This document shows positions 52,852 through 62,561 of a DNA stretch of 64,000 bases, one piece after another. The notes below the pieces were generated by a model, which was not told the origin of the DNA, did no database searches, and saw only the letters and a program-made list of their open reading frames with translations. The stretch is from Azospirillum brasilense (GTDB lineage Bacteria > Pseudomonadota > Alphaproteobacteria > Azospirillales > Azospirillaceae), in contig NZ_QLKQ01000031.1 in the NCBI RefSeq assembly GCF_003349955.1, forward strand, positions 1-64,000. Direction: 5' to 3'. Position numbers and translations under genes: made by a program. The first letter of the stretch is position 1; each line of letters begins with the position of its first letter.

Positions 52852-53634
52852 TCAGGCGCTTCGGTTGCTGGCCCCCCCGTCCACCGTCACGATGGTGCCG
52901 CTGACGTAGCCGGCCCGCGGCGAGGCCAGGAACGTCACCACGTCCGCCACCTCGCGCGGGCTGCCCATCCGTCCGAACGGCAGGCCGAGGGCGCGCTCCA
53001 CCTCCGGCCAGCGCTCGGCGTCGCCGTGCCTCTGCGCGCTGAAGGTCCGCATCATCGTCACGGCGCGGTCGGTGGCGGTCATGCCGGGGTTGACGCCGAC
53101 CACCCGCAGCCCGGCGTCCGGCGCCCGCGCGCCGAGCGCGCGGGTGAAGGCCATCAGGGCGGCGTTGCCGGTGGTGCCGGCGATGTAGGCGGGGTTGGGC
53201 CGTTCGCCGGCGGTGCCGATGACGTTGACGATGACGCCGCGGCCGCGCTCGCTCATGGCGGCGTGGAACAGCCGGCACAGCGCGATGTAGCCGAACACCT
53301 TCAGCTCCCAGGCGTCGCGCCACACCGCCTCGGCGATCTCGCCGATCTCACCGCCCGGAATGGCGCCGGCGTTGTTGACCAGGATGTCGGCGCCGGCCCA
53401 GTCCGCCGCCAGGGCCTGCCGGGCCCGCTCGTCGGCCATGTCCATGGGCACCGCCGCCGCCGCGACGCCGAAGCGCGCGGACAGCGTCGCCGCCAGCTCC
53501 TCCAGCTCCGCGGACCCACGGGCCACCAGCGTGAGGTCGCAGCCTTCCCCGGCAAGGGATTCGGCGACGGCGCGCCCGATGCCCTTGCTGGCCCCGGTGA
53601 CCACCGCGCGCTTGCCTTTCAGGTCGAGATCCAT
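52852..53634 (-). CDS. SDR-family protein with altered active site
   Basis: 260 residues from ATG 53634 (MDLDLKGKRAVVTGASKGIGRAV). TGASKGIG and NNAG are intact, and the C-terminal VSGTIVTVDGG is classical. The catalytic segment reads PAYIAGTTGNAALMAFT: after Tyr, the position of the essential Lys is Thr. The enzyme may therefore bind cofactor without classic reductase activity, or belong to an SDR group with a different mechanism. It lies 13 bp behind the amidase gene and 106 bp before the transporter genes. Confidence 0.85.
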   Translation of the reverse strand: MDLDLKGKRAVVTGASKGIGRAVAESLAGEGCDLTLVARGSAELEELAATLSARFGVAAAAVPMDMADERARQALAADWAGADILVNNAGAIPGGEIGEIAEAVWRDAWELKVFGYIALCRLFHAAMSERGRGVIVNVIGTAGERPNPAYIAGTTGNAALMAFTRALGARAPDAGLRVVGVNPGMTATDRAVTMMRTFSAQRHGDAERWPEVERALGLPFGRMGSPREVADVVTFLASPRAGYVSGTIVTVDGGASNRSA

Positions 53635-53647
53635 GTTCGTCCCCTCC

Positions 53648-55138
53648 TCACGCCACCTTGTAGCCGGTCGTGCCCGTTTCCCCGTGTTCGGGCGGCCGCC
53701 ACGCGGTGTCCACCTGCGGACGGCGGGCATGCTCGGGGCGCGCCTGCGCGAAGGCCGCGGCGGCTTCCAGCGCGCGGTCGTCGCGCAGGCGCCGGCCGAC
53801 GATCTGGACGCCCACCGGCAGCCCCGCCGACGTGAAGCCGCAGGGGACCGCCGCCACCGGCAGCCCGGTGACGGAGAAGGCGTAGGTGCCGAGGAACACG
53901 TCGTAGAAGCGCTCCAGCGGCCGTCCGGCGATCTCGGTCGGCAGGGGCCGGTCGAGGTCGAACGCCGCGATCCCCACCGAGGGGGCGATGATGTGGTCGA
54001 ACCGCTCCAGCACCCGCCGCACCCGGTGCCAGTAGTCGCCGCGCAGCCGCTCCGCCGCGGCCACCTCGCGCACCGAGCGTTTGAGCGCGTCCTCGATCTG
54101 GTTGACCAGCGGCACCGTCATCTCCGCCCGGTGGCGGTCGAGCAGGTCGGCATAGCGCCCGACCATGCCGAACGCCCGCGTTCCCATGACGATCTCGCGC
54201 AGGCCGCTCACGTCGAAGCCGGCGGCGAGGTCGCCGCTCTCGACGACGCAGCCGAGGTCTTCGAAGGCGAGGGCGGCGGCGCGGGCCAGCCGCGCCACCT
54301 CCGGGTCGGTGGGCACCAGCCCGCCGAAATCCTCGACGTAGAGGATCCGCCGGCCGCGCACGGCGTCGGTGCGCCGGGCGGCGGCGGCGAGGTCCATGCC
54401 GTCGTCGGGCAGCGAAGCGGGATCGCGGTCGTCCGGCCCTGCCATCGCGGCGAGCATCAGCCCGGCGTCCTCGACGCTGCGGGCCAGCGGGCCCTGGACA
54501 TGCTCGACCAGGGTGTCCCAGGCGAAGGCGTTGGGATAGACCGGGACGCGGCCCGGCGTCGGGCGGACGCCGACGATGCCGTTGAAGGCGGCCGGCACGC
54601 GGATCGAGCCGCCGAGGTCGGTACCGATGCCGATGGGCGCCATGCCGGCGGCGACGGCGGCGCCCGTCCCGCCGCTCGACCCTCCGGAGGTCGCGTCGAG
54701 GCGCCACGGGTTGCGCGTCGTGCCGAACAGCGCGTTGGTGGTGTTGACGTCGTGGGCGAACTCCGGCGCGTTGGTCTTGCCGAGCAGCACCGCGCCGGCG
54801 CGGCGCAGCCGCTCCACGGCCACCGCGTCCTCGGCGGGCACGAAGTCCCGGCGCAGCCGCGAGCCGTAGGTGGTGCGCAGGCCGGCGGTGTCGACGTTGT
54901 CCTTGACGACGAAGGGCACGCCCTCCAGCGGCCGCGGCGCGGCGCCGGAGGCCAGACGGGCGTCGCAGGCGTCGGCCTCGGCGAGCGCCGCCGGGTTGAG
55001 GGTGCACACGGCGTTGACCACGCCGTTGACCGCCTCGGTGCGGGCGAGGAAGGCCTCGGCCACGCTGCGGGCCGACAGTTGGCGGTTGCCCACCGCCCGC
55101 GCCAGCTCCGCCGCGCCCATGGTCTGGATGTCGTCCAT
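53648..55138 (-). CDS. Amidase-signature enzyme
   Basis: 496 residues from ATG 55138. The Ser-cisSer-Lys triad is present: Lys in PFVVKDNVDTAG, cis-Ser in TSGGSSGGTGAAVAAG, nucleophile Ser in GIGTDLGGSIRVPAAF. Such enzymes hydrolyse amides or related bonds. Placed between the SnoaL-like gene (5-bp gap) and the SDR gene (13 bp), so tightly co-transcribed. It suggests that the compound imported by the adjacent ABC system contains an amide. GatA is excluded because no gatB or gatC is near. Confidence 0.92.
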   Translation of the reverse strand: MDDIQTMGAAELARAVGNRQLSARSVAEAFLARTEAVNGVVNAVCTLNPAALAEADACDARLASGAAPRPLEGVPFVVKDNVDTAGLRTTYGSRLRRDFVPAEDAVAVERLRRAGAVLLGKTNAPEFAHDVNTTNALFGTTRNPWRLDATSGGSSGGTGAAVAAGMAPIGIGTDLGGSIRVPAAFNGIVGVRPTPGRVPVYPNAFAWDTLVEHVQGPLARSVEDAGLMLAAMAGPDDRDPASLPDDGMDLAAAARRTDAVRGRRILYVEDFGGLVPTDPEVARLARAAALAFEDLGCVVESGDLAAGFDVSGLREIVMGTRAFGMVGRYADLLDRHRAEMTVPLVNQIEDALKRSVREVAAAERLRGDYWHRVRRVLERFDHIIAPSVGIAAFDLDRPLPTEIAGRPLERFYDVFLGTYAFSVTGLPVAAVPCGFTSAGLPVGVQIVGRRLRDDRALEAAAAFAQARPEHARRPQVDTAWRPPEHGETGTTGYKVA

Positions 55139-55143
55139 CGCCG

Positions 55144-55569
55144 TCACCTCCGCGTCCAGGTGCTGGCGTCCATGGTCAGGAGGCGGCGGCGGAACCGCCA
55201 GGTGCCGCCGTCGAGCACGATGTCGTCCTCGTACACCCCGCAGTCGCCGATGGCCGGCAGTTCGCCCGCCGGGCCGTTGAAGGCCATCAGGTAGCAGCGG
55301 CCTCGCACCGAACCGCCGTCGCCCCGTTCCAGGAGCAGGTTGCCGTTCCAGTGCCGCCGGTAGCCCTGCCGGGTGGCGAGGTCGCGCACCTTGTGCCCGT
55401 GCAGAGCGGCCCGGCCGGCGATGCGCAGCTCGTGCGGCATCAGCTCCAGCACCCCGTCCGCCGTGAAGCAGTCGGCGTAGCCGTCGGGGTCGCCGAGGTC
55501 GCTGCACAGGTTGTACCGGCTGTACAGACCGCCGATCTCGAAGGCCTCCTGGGCCGAAAGCTCGCTCAT
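55144..55569 (-). CDS. SnoaL-like (NTF2-fold) protein
   Basis: 141 residues from ATG 55569. NTF2-like alpha+beta barrel: EAFEIGGLYSRYNLCSDLGDPDGYADCFTADGVLEL...GHKVRDLATRQGYRRHWNGNLLLE...GRCYLMAFNGPAGELPAIGDCGVYEDDIVLDGGTWRFRRRLLTMDA. The fold serves dehydratases, isomerases and ring-cleavage helper subunits; the His/Tyr-lined pocket suggests an enzyme, but the reaction is unknown. Second-position gene between enoyl-CoA hydratase and amidase. Confidence 0.85.
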   Translation of the reverse strand: MSELSAQEAFEIGGLYSRYNLCSDLGDPDGYADCFTADGVLELMPHELRIAGRAALHGHKVRDLATRQGYRRHWNGNLLLERGDGGSVRGRCYLMAFNGPAGELPAIGDCGVYEDDIVLDGGTWRFRRRLLTMDASTWTRR

Positions 55570-55594
55570 CCGACGTCCCTCCCCCGTTGTTCGT

Positions 55595-56383
55595 TCAGAC
55601 TCCGCGGAAGCCGGGCTCCCGCTTCTCCTTGAACGCCGCCTGACCCTCGCGATAGTCGTCGCTGCCCAGGCAGACCCGCACCAGCGCATCGACGGCGGCG
55701 GTGTCGCGCTCCGCCGCCGGGCGGGCCAGCTCGACCAGGGCGCGCTTGACCGCGCGCAGGGTGAGCGGGGCGTTGCCGCCGATGGCGGTCACCAGATCCT
55801 CCACCGCCGCGTCGGCCTCTTCGACGCCGAACCGGCGCCCGACGAGGCCCAGGCGGAGCGCCTCCTCCGCATCGACCGTGCGGGCGGTGAACAGCAGATC
55901 GGCCGTCGCCGACGCGCCGAGGCGCGCCGTCACCAGTTCGACGTTGGAGAAGGTGTAGCCCAGGCCCAGCCGCGCCGCCGGAATGCGGAAGCGGGCGTCC
56001 GCGGCGGCGACGCGGAGGTCGCAGCTCAGAGCGATCCCGACGCCGCCGCCGAAGCAGGCGCCCCGGACATAGGCGACGGTCGGCTTTCCGGCGGCGGACA
56101 GCGCCGCCTGCGCCGCCTCGACCGCGGCGTCGTAGGCCCGCCCACCGGCCTCGCCGCTGCGCATCTCGGAGAATTGCGAGATGTCGGCCCCGGCGCAGAA
56201 GGCGACGTCGCCGGCCCCGCGCAGCAGGACGACCCGCACCTCCGGGTCCGCCTCGGCGCGGCGCACCAGATCGGGCAGCGCCGCCCACATGTCGAGCGTC
56301 ATGGCGTTGCGGCGCGCCGGGTTGTCGATGGTCAGCCGGGCGACCGGGCCGGTGGTCCGGTAGCGGAGCGACGGCCCATCCAT
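55595..56383 (-). CDS. Enoyl-CoA hydratase/isomerase family
   Basis: 262 residues from ATG 56383, overlapping the CoA-transferase stop by one base. Crotonase fold: RLTIDNPARRNAMTLDMWAALPDL, oxyanion-hole segments AFCAGADISQFSEM and VRGACFGGGVGIALSCDLRVAA, then RLGLGYTFSNVELV and ADLLFTARTVDAEEALRLGLV. The two Glu of crotonase are not both in place, so isomerase or hydrolase activity is possible. Acts after CoA activation in this cluster. Confidence 0.92.
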   Translation of the reverse strand: MDGPSLRYRTTGPVARLTIDNPARRNAMTLDMWAALPDLVRRAEADPEVRVVLLRGAGDVAFCAGADISQFSEMRSGEAGGRAYDAAVEAAQAALSAAGKPTVAYVRGACFGGGVGIALSCDLRVAAADARFRIPAARLGLGYTFSNVELVTARLGASATADLLFTARTVDAEEALRLGLVGRRFGVEEADAAVEDLVTAIGGNAPLTLRAVKRALVELARPAAERDTAAVDALVRVCLGSDDYREGQAAFKEKREPGFRGV

Positions 56384-57624
56384 CAGATCACCCTCCGGCC
56401 GCGGAAATCGGCGACCTCCTGCGGCGTGTAGCCGAGGCCGCCGAGGATGTCGTCGGTGTGCGCGCCGGCCTCCGGCGTGGGGGCGGCGATGCCGGCCGGG
56501 GTGCGCGACAGCACCACCGGCTGGCCGACCAGCCGGATGGCGCCGCGGCGCGGGTGCTGCACCGGCACCGCCATGCCCAGATGCTCGACCTGCGGGTCGG
56601 CGAACACCTCGTCCATCCGGTTGACCGGTCCGGCCGGTACACCGTGCGCGGTGAGCGCCTCCATCCATTCGCGCGACGGGCGCGCCGCCAGGATGGCGCC
56701 GAGTTCGGCGTTGAGCCGCGGCCGGTTGGCCAGACGGTCGGGTTCGCTGCGGAACTCGGGCCGCTCGGCGAGAGCCGGCTGCCCGACGGCGCGGCACAGG
56801 CGGCGCCACAAATCCTCGCCGGAGGCGCCGATGTTGATGAAGCCGTCCGCCGTCCGGTACAGGCCCATGGGGGTCGAGGTGGGGTGGTCGTTGCCCGCCT
56901 GCTCCGGCACCACGCCGTCGACGAGGTAGCGGGCGGCCTGGAAGTCGAGCAGCGCGATCTGGCTTTGCAGCAGCGACGTCTGCACCCACTGCCCCTCTCC
57001 GGAGGTTTCGCGCTCGGCCAGCGCGATCAGGATGCCGACGACGGCGTAGAGGCCGGAGGCGATATCGGCGATGGCGACCCCGGCGCGCACCGGACCCTGG
57101 CCGGGCAGCCCGGTGAGCCACATCAGCCCGCCCATGCCCTGGGCGATCTGGTCGAAGCCGCCGTGGTCGCGGTACGGACCGGTCTGCCCGAAGCCGGAGA
57201 TCGAGGCCAGGACGATGCGCGGGTTGATCGCCCGCAGCGTCTCGTAGTCCATGCCCAGGCGGTGCTTGACGTCGGGGCGGTAGTTCTCGACCACGACGTC
57301 CGCGGTGCGGACGAGGCGGCCGAGGATGGCCTTGCCCTCGGGCGTCTTGAGGTTGAGCGACAGCGAGCGCTTGTTGCGGTGGAGATTCTGCATGTCGTAG
57401 CCGTCGCGCGGCCCGTTCATGCCATCGTTCGGGTCGGCCCCGGCCGGCGCCTCGATCTTGATCACGTCGGCGCCGAAGTCGGCGAGGACGCGGCAGCAGG
57501 TCGGACCGGCCCGCACCCGCGTCAGGTCCAGCACGCGGAGGTTCGCCAGGGCGTCCGACGCCATCGGCCGGTCGCCGGCCGGAGCGGTGCCGGCTCGTTC
57601 ATGGGGGGTGCTCGACGCGGCCAT
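56383..57624 (-). CDS. CaiB/BaiF (class III) CoA-transferase
   Basis: 413 residues; moves CoA from a donor thioester to a carboxylate. Motifs: [35 protein letters not shown] near the start, [57 protein letters not shown] with the conserved Asp in GFDQ, and [16 protein letters not shown]. An ATG at residue 21 is an alternative start. First gene of the leftward cluster, 256 bp from the divergent LysR gene. Probably activates the substrate acid for the enoyl-CoA hydratase. Confidence 0.93.
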   Translation of the reverse strand: MAASSTPHERAGTAPAGDRPMASDALANLRVLDLTRVRAGPTCCRVLADFGADVIKIEAPAGADPNDGMNGPRDGYDMQNLHRNKRSLSLNLKTPEGKAILGRLVRTADVVVENYRPDVKHRLGMDYETLRAINPRIVLASISGFGQTGPYRDHGGFDQIAQGMGGLMWLTGLPGQGPVRAGVAIADIASGLYAVVGILIALAERETSGEGQWVQTSLLQSQIALLDFQAARYLVDGVVPEQAGNDHPTSTPMGLYRTADGFINIGASGEDLWRRLCRAVGQPALAERPEFRSEPDRLANRPRLNAELGAILAARPSREWMEALTAHGVPAGPVNRMDEVFADPQVEHLGMAVPVQHPRRGAIRLVGQPVVLSRTPAGIAAPTPEAGAHTDDILGGLGYTPQEVADFRGRRVI

Positions 57625-57700
57625 GTGATCGCCCTCGTTTCCATCCCTGCCCGCGCACCCGGCCGCCGCCCGGCGACCGACATGCGCTCTGGAAGAAACG

Positions 57701-57720
57701 GTATCATTTGCTTGTCATAC
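57701..57720. promoter_or_regulatory. LysR-type dyad in the divergent intergenic region
   Basis: GTAT (57701-57704) and ATAC (57717-57720) around a 12-bp centre, in the AT-rich part of the 256-bp gap between the CoA-transferase and LysR genes. It has the T-N11-A shape of LysR-type sites and lies 76 bp before the CoA-transferase start. Confidence 0.45.
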
Positions 57721-57880
57721 AAACGAATTAGATTTCCCGGTAGTCAGCCTTCGCGGAATTCGAAGGCGGAAGCGCCGTTGCGCCGGTGCCGGGGCTGCTG
57801 CACACTGATGGCCTGCGGAATCGGACAAGGCGGCCTGTCGAAAACCGCCGCTGGGATCCTCAAGCGGGAAAGGGCGGGGG

Positions 57881-58786
57881 ATGGTTCGGCACGATGTCCA
57901 GACGTTGCTGCTGTTCCTGCGGGCGTGCGAGACGAAGAGCATCACGCGCGCAGCCAGCCAGTCGAACCTCGCCCTGTCGGCGGCGAGCCGGCGCATGAAG
58001 CTCCTGGAGGAGGGCTGCGGCACCGTTCTGCTGCACCGGCTGCCCTACGGCGTGGAGCCGACCCCGGCGGGGCTGGCGGTGCTGCGCTACGCGCGGGGCG
58101 TGTTGGGGATGAACCAGCAGCTCGACGCCGAACTGGCCGACTACCGTGCCGGCGTGCGGGGGTCCGTGCGGGTGTTCGCCAGCAGCTCGGCGCTGGTGCA
58201 GCGGCTGGCCGGCGACCTGTCCGCCTTCGCCCGCGCCTTCCCCTCGATCCGTCTGGAGCTGCAGGAGCGCCCGAGCGTCGAGATCGTCGAGGCGCTCTAC
58301 CAGAAGGAAACCGACATCGGCGTCATCGTGCGCGGGGGCGACCTGTGGCAACTCCGCACCCGGATGTACGCCGAAGACCGTCTGGCCGTCGTCGTGCCAT
58401 CCGACCATCCTCTGGCCCAGGGCGGCCCGGTCGCCTTCGCGTCGGTTCTCAAGGAAGAACTCGTCACGCTCGACCACGCAACCGCCGTGCACCGGCTCGT
58501 GATCAATCAGGCGCGCCGCAGCGGGCAGACCCCGAGGGTGCGCGTGCAGGTCCGCAGTTTCGAGGCCATGTGCCAGATGGTGCTGCACGGGCTGGGTCTG
58601 GGCATCCTGCCGGAACTGGCGGCGCAACCCCTGGTGGCCGCCTTCGGGCTGACGCTGTTGCTGCTCGACGAGCCGTGGGCGCGGCGCGAGCTGGCCATCT
58701 GCACCCGCGCCGGGGACGAGCTGGACGCCTCGGCGCAGCGCCTGATCGACTTCCTGGTGACCCGCACCGGGGCCGCGGGCCGCTGA
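57881..58786 (+). CDS. LysR-type transcriptional regulator
   Basis: 301 residues. N-terminal winged HTH (FLRACETKSITRAASQSNLALSAASRRMKLLEEGCGTVLLHRLPYGVEPTPAG), linker helix, then an effector domain (residues about 92-300: SVRVFASSSALVQRLAGDLSAFARAFPSIRLELQERPS...DIGVIVRG...VVPSDHPLA...LGLGILPELA). Divergent from the CoA-transferase/ABC cluster, the usual position for its regulator. The effector is likely a substrate or CoA-pathway intermediate. Confidence 0.93.
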   Translation: MVRHDVQTLLLFLRACETKSITRAASQSNLALSAASRRMKLLEEGCGTVLLHRLPYGVEPTPAGLAVLRYARGVLGMNQQLDAELADYRAGVRGSVRVFASSSALVQRLAGDLSAFARAFPSIRLELQERPSVEIVEALYQKETDIGVIVRGGDLWQLRTRMYAEDRLAVVVPSDHPLAQGGPVAFASVLKEELVTLDHATAVHRLVINQARRSGQTPRVRVQVRSFEAMCQMVLHGLGLGILPELAAQPLVAAFGLTLLLLDEPWARRELAICTRAGDELDASAQRLIDFLVTRTGAAGR

Positions 58787-58812
58787 CGGCGCTGCCAAGT
58801 CCACGGTGGTGA

Positions 58813-58842
58813 GTTGGAAGGAGGCGGGTTGGAAGGAGGCGG
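58813..58842. repeat. 15-bp tandem duplication
   Basis: GTTGGAAGGAGGCGG at 58813-58827 repeated exactly at 58828-58842, 27 bp behind the LysR stop. The gap from there to the CRISPR array (58843-59027) holds nothing else I recognise. Confidence 0.75.
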
Positions 58843-59027
58843 GTACCGGGTTTGCCAGGGCGACGCCGGGTGGTCCCCGCCACGCCGGCTCGGGGGGACG
58901 ACACGAAAGTGCGCAAACTGTCCGGTTCGGTAGACCATGAACCGGACGCCTGCCCGCTTTGCCGCCCGTCCGTCATTTTGTCCGTCCACCCATCGCCGTG
59001 TGGGACACCACCTACCTGCGGCACACG

Positions 59028-62000
59028 GTTTCAATCCACGCCTCCGCGCAGGAGGCGACGGTAGATCGTGGCGATGCTCGCCTGCGCCGCAACGTTTCAA
59101 TCCACGCCTCCGCGCAGGAGGCGACCTTGTGCCAACCGACCGGCTCCACGCCCGCCACGTTTCAATCCACGCCTCCGCGCAGGAGGCGACCGGCGTCGCA
59201 TGCGGACCCGACCGAGAAAGGAGCGTTTCAATCCACGCCTCCGCGCAGGAGGCGACGACCACGACGCCGTTGGACCGGTCGCCGCCCAGGAAGAGTTTCA
59301 ATCCACGCCTCCGCGCAGGAGACGACGTGCGCTCCTGACCTTCGCCGGTGGCGGCTCCTATGTTTCAATCCACGCCTCCGCGCAGGAGGCGACGTGCCGG
59401 CGACTGCACAGGCCGTCGACGCAGACCGGGTTTCAATCCACGCCTCCGCGCAGGAGGCGACGGCCCCGAGCACGACGACAAGCACCAGGACGGAGTTTCA
59501 ATCCACGCCTCCGCGCAGGAGGCGACAATCTCCATGGCGCTAACGGTCACGGTTTCAGCGTTTCAATCCACGCCTCCGCGCAGGAGGCGACGGTGGGGTC
59601 GCGCTCGACCACCAGGTGCGCTTTGTTTCAATCCACGCCTCCGCGCAGGAGGCGACAAGCGCGTGCATGAACGGATCGACGGCCTGCGCGTTTCAATCCA
59701 CGCCTCCGCGCAGGAGGCGACCGCGCCGGAGTTCGCGGTGTGGCCGAGCAAGCCGTTTCAATCCACGCCTCCGCGCAGGAGGCGACACCGTCCGATTGCG
59801 GCACAGCCGGATCGCGCATGGTTTCAATCCACGCCTCCGCGCAGGAGGCGACAAACCGCTGGCCGCTCAGCTCGGCAGACAGCACGTTTCAATCCACGCC
59901 TCCGCGCAGGAGGCGACGGATTTGTAGCTACAATGCCTCCCGCAAAAACCAAGGTTTCAATCCACGCCTCCGCGCAGGAGGCGACACCCATGGATCACCT
60001 CACAGGACGAGAGCGGCGAGTTTCAATCCACGCCTCCGCGCAGGAGGCGACGAGATCACCATGGGCGACGCTGCCCGAGATGCGTTTCAATCCACGCCTC
60101 CGCGCAGGAGGCGACTCGGAAGTATTTTGATCTGGCCTGCCGCCGCATCGTTTCAATCCACGCCTCCGCGCAGGAGGCGACCGTAGCTGCACAGGATCTC
60201 AGTGCCCTTGGGCAGTTTCAATCCACGCCTCCGCGCAGGAGGCGACGATTTCCTCCTGCCGGCGGGCGGAGAACAGAGCGTTTCAATCCACGCCTCCGCG
60301 CAGGAGGCGACGCCGGGCCGGTGCGCGCACCTGTCGTACTGGAACGGTTTCAATCCACGCCTCCGCGCAGGAGGCGACAGTTTGGCGGCGATCACCGCCG
60401 GCACCTTGGCGTTTCAATCCACGCCTCCGCGCAGGAGGCGACCGCCGCCTGGGCAAAGTTGATGAAGGTGTTGAGGTTTCAATCCACGCCTCCGCGCAGG
60501 AGGCGACAGTAGCCAAGGTGATTTTTGCGACCGTTAACATGTTTCAATCCACGCCTCCGCGCAGGAGGCGACGTCCACCAGCATAAGGCGCATGGCCCCA
60601 TCGTAGTGTTTCAATCCACGCCTCCGCGCAGGAGGCGACATGGTCTAACCGGGGCAGGGTAGGCCCGCCCCGTTTCAATCCACGCCTCCGCGCAGGAGGC
60701 GACGGTCGATGCAGTCGACGCCTACGCGGGCGGCTTCGTTTCAATCCACGCCTCCGCGCAGGAGGCGACATCCCGCGGCGGGTGTCCGGCAAAGTCAAAC
60801 GCGGTTTCAATCCACGCCTCCGCGCAGGAGGCGACCTCGTCCCATCTGGTGTCCCGCGCGATGGTGGCGTTTCAATCCACGCCTCCGCGCAGGAGGCGAC
60901 AAGTCCGTAGATCCTTTGCTTCTGGAACACGACGTTTCAATCCACGCCTCCGCGCAGGAGGCGACATCGACCGATACCCCACTTCACCGCAGCTCTTTTG
61001 TTTCAATCCACGCCTCCGCGCAGGAGGCGACCTTCGGTCATGCGACGAACTCCCCGGCTACAGCGTTTCAATCCACGCCTCCGCGCAGGAGGCGACCTTG
61101 CGGGCCATTGCCTCTATGGCTTCACGGGGTTTCAATCCACGCCTCCGCGCAGGAGGCGACGTCAGGCTTGTCCCACCGTTGCCCATCACGGCGTTTCAAT
61201 CCACGCCTCCGCGCAGGAGGCGACGCGACCAGCTCGGAGTTCGCCAGCCGGCGCGGGGCGTTTCAATCCACGCCTCCGCGCAGGAGGCGACGGCGGTGGC
61301 GTTCGCGACCGACACGTTGCCGGAGTTTCAATCCACGCCTCCGCGCAGGAGGCGACGGTGGACCTGCTGCGGGGCCTCAGTGGTCGGGATGTTTCAATCC
61401 ACGCCTCCGCGCAGGAGGCGACGGAGGCCGCCCATGGCTGACATGACGCCGGAGCAGTTTCAATCCACGCCTCCGCGCAGGAGGCGACTCACGTAGAAGG
61501 GATGCCCGCGGTCGTTGTGGGCGTTTCAATCCACGCCTCCGCGCAGGAGGCGACTGCATGAGGCGTTCGACCGCCGGCCGGTCGCTGTTTCAATCCACGC
61601 CTCCGCGCAGGAGGCGACCCTCCGTCGTCTCAAGGTCTTCGGTCCGCTGCTGTTTCAATCCACGCCTCCGCGCAGGAGGCGACCGTCCGGGTCCAAGCGG
61701 TAGAGCTTGCCGTTCGCGTTTCAATCCACGCCTCCGCGCAGGAGGCGACCCGGCCAGTCGAGACGCCCCATCACCCACGACTTGTTTCAATCCACGCCTC
61801 CGCGCAGGAGGCGACCGGGGTCTCTCCCCGCGGGTCACCGATGAAGCGGTTTCAATCCACGCCTCCGCGCAGGAGGCGACGGCGGCCTTCTCGAAGTCAG
61901 CGGCCCGAGTGGTGTTTCAATCCACGCCTCCGCGCAGGAGGCGACCCGAGAAATGGGACTACGCCGTTGGCATGCTGTCGTTTCAATCCACGCCTCCGCG

Positions 62001-62076
62001 CAGGAGGCGACTTGCACGCGGTCGGCTGGGACAAGGACCGCAGCGTTTCAATCCACGCCTCCGCGCAGGAGGCGAC
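59028..62076 (-). CRISPR. Type I-C CRISPR array, 47 repeats and 46 spacers
   Basis: Direct repeats of 32 bp, written on the plus strand as starting GTTTCAATCCACG and ending GGAGGCGAC, with the internal dyad CGCCTCC-GCGCA-GGAGGCG. Read leftward the repeat ends in GGATTGAAAC, the type I-C hallmark, so the array is transcribed on the minus strand. I counted repeats from 59028 to 62045; spacers are 32-38 bp, most 33 or 34. All copies look identical except the one at 59295, with GGAGACGAC instead of GGAGGCGAC, which is preceded by the longest spacer (38 bp). No repeated spacer was noticed. The leader-proximal, youngest end is on the right, next to cas2. Confidence 0.98.
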
Positions 62077-62266
62077 CGCCATAGTATAAGCTATTGACTG
62101 TACATGCAAAACGGCAACCAATATGCGAACGAATGTGATTGATGGAAGAGCGACCGTCTCGCATTGCCAGCGTAGGTGCCAAGGCATTCAGAAGCCTTGA
62201 CTTTTCTGGAGCGCGAATCCTCCCGGAGCATGCATGGGAGCTTGGGGTTCGCACAGGCGCTGACAA
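62077..62266 (-). promoter_or_regulatory. CRISPR leader
   Basis: 190 bp between the first repeat (62045-62076) and the cas2 stop. AT-richer than the array near the repeat. On the minus strand TTTGCA (62105-62110) and TATACT (62083-62088), 16 bp apart, could be the array promoter. The distal part also contains CATTGCC and GCATTC motifs that may bind integration host factors; not assigned. Confidence 0.75.
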
Positions 62267-62557
62267 TTACAGAATTAGAGGCCCATCGAGATCGGTCGGT
62301 GTGCGAGCGCCGACATGCTCCACCTTGTGCCGCGCCGACGAACCGAGAAGATAGAAGCGCAGACTGTCGGTCTGCGGCTCGATCAAGCCGAGTAAGGACG
62401 CGCGCAGCGCGGTCCATTGTGCGGGATCGACCGTGCATTCGAACACTGAATATTGAACCCGCACGCCGTGGTCCTGGCAAGCCCTTGCCACACGGCGCAA
62501 GCGGCGACGGCCGGCCGGGGTTTCCGTGGAGACATCATAGCAGACCAGGACCAGCAC
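62267..62557 (-). CDS. cas2: CRISPR-associated endonuclease Cas2
   Basis: 96 residues; ferredoxin-like fold with the conserved Asp8 in VLVCYDVSTETPAGRRRLRRVARACQDHGVRVQYSVFEC. Works with Cas1 as the spacer-integration complex. Starts 4 bp after cas1 and is followed by the leader and array on the same strand. Confidence 0.97.
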   Translation of the reverse strand: MLVLVCYDVSTETPAGRRRLRRVARACQDHGVRVQYSVFECTVDPAQWTALRASLLGLIEPQTDSLRFYLLGSSARHKVEHVGARTPTDLDGPLIL

Positions 62558-62561
62558 CGCG

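Noticed and set aside
53648..55138. Amidase as GatA of the tRNA amidotransferase
   Set aside because: No gatB or gatC nearby, and the gene lies inside a catabolic cluster.
58937..62097. Many open frames on both strands with repeating peptides such as FNPRLRAGGD and SIHASAQEAT
   Set aside because: They are translations of the CRISPR repeats and spacers; the 32-bp period explains them.
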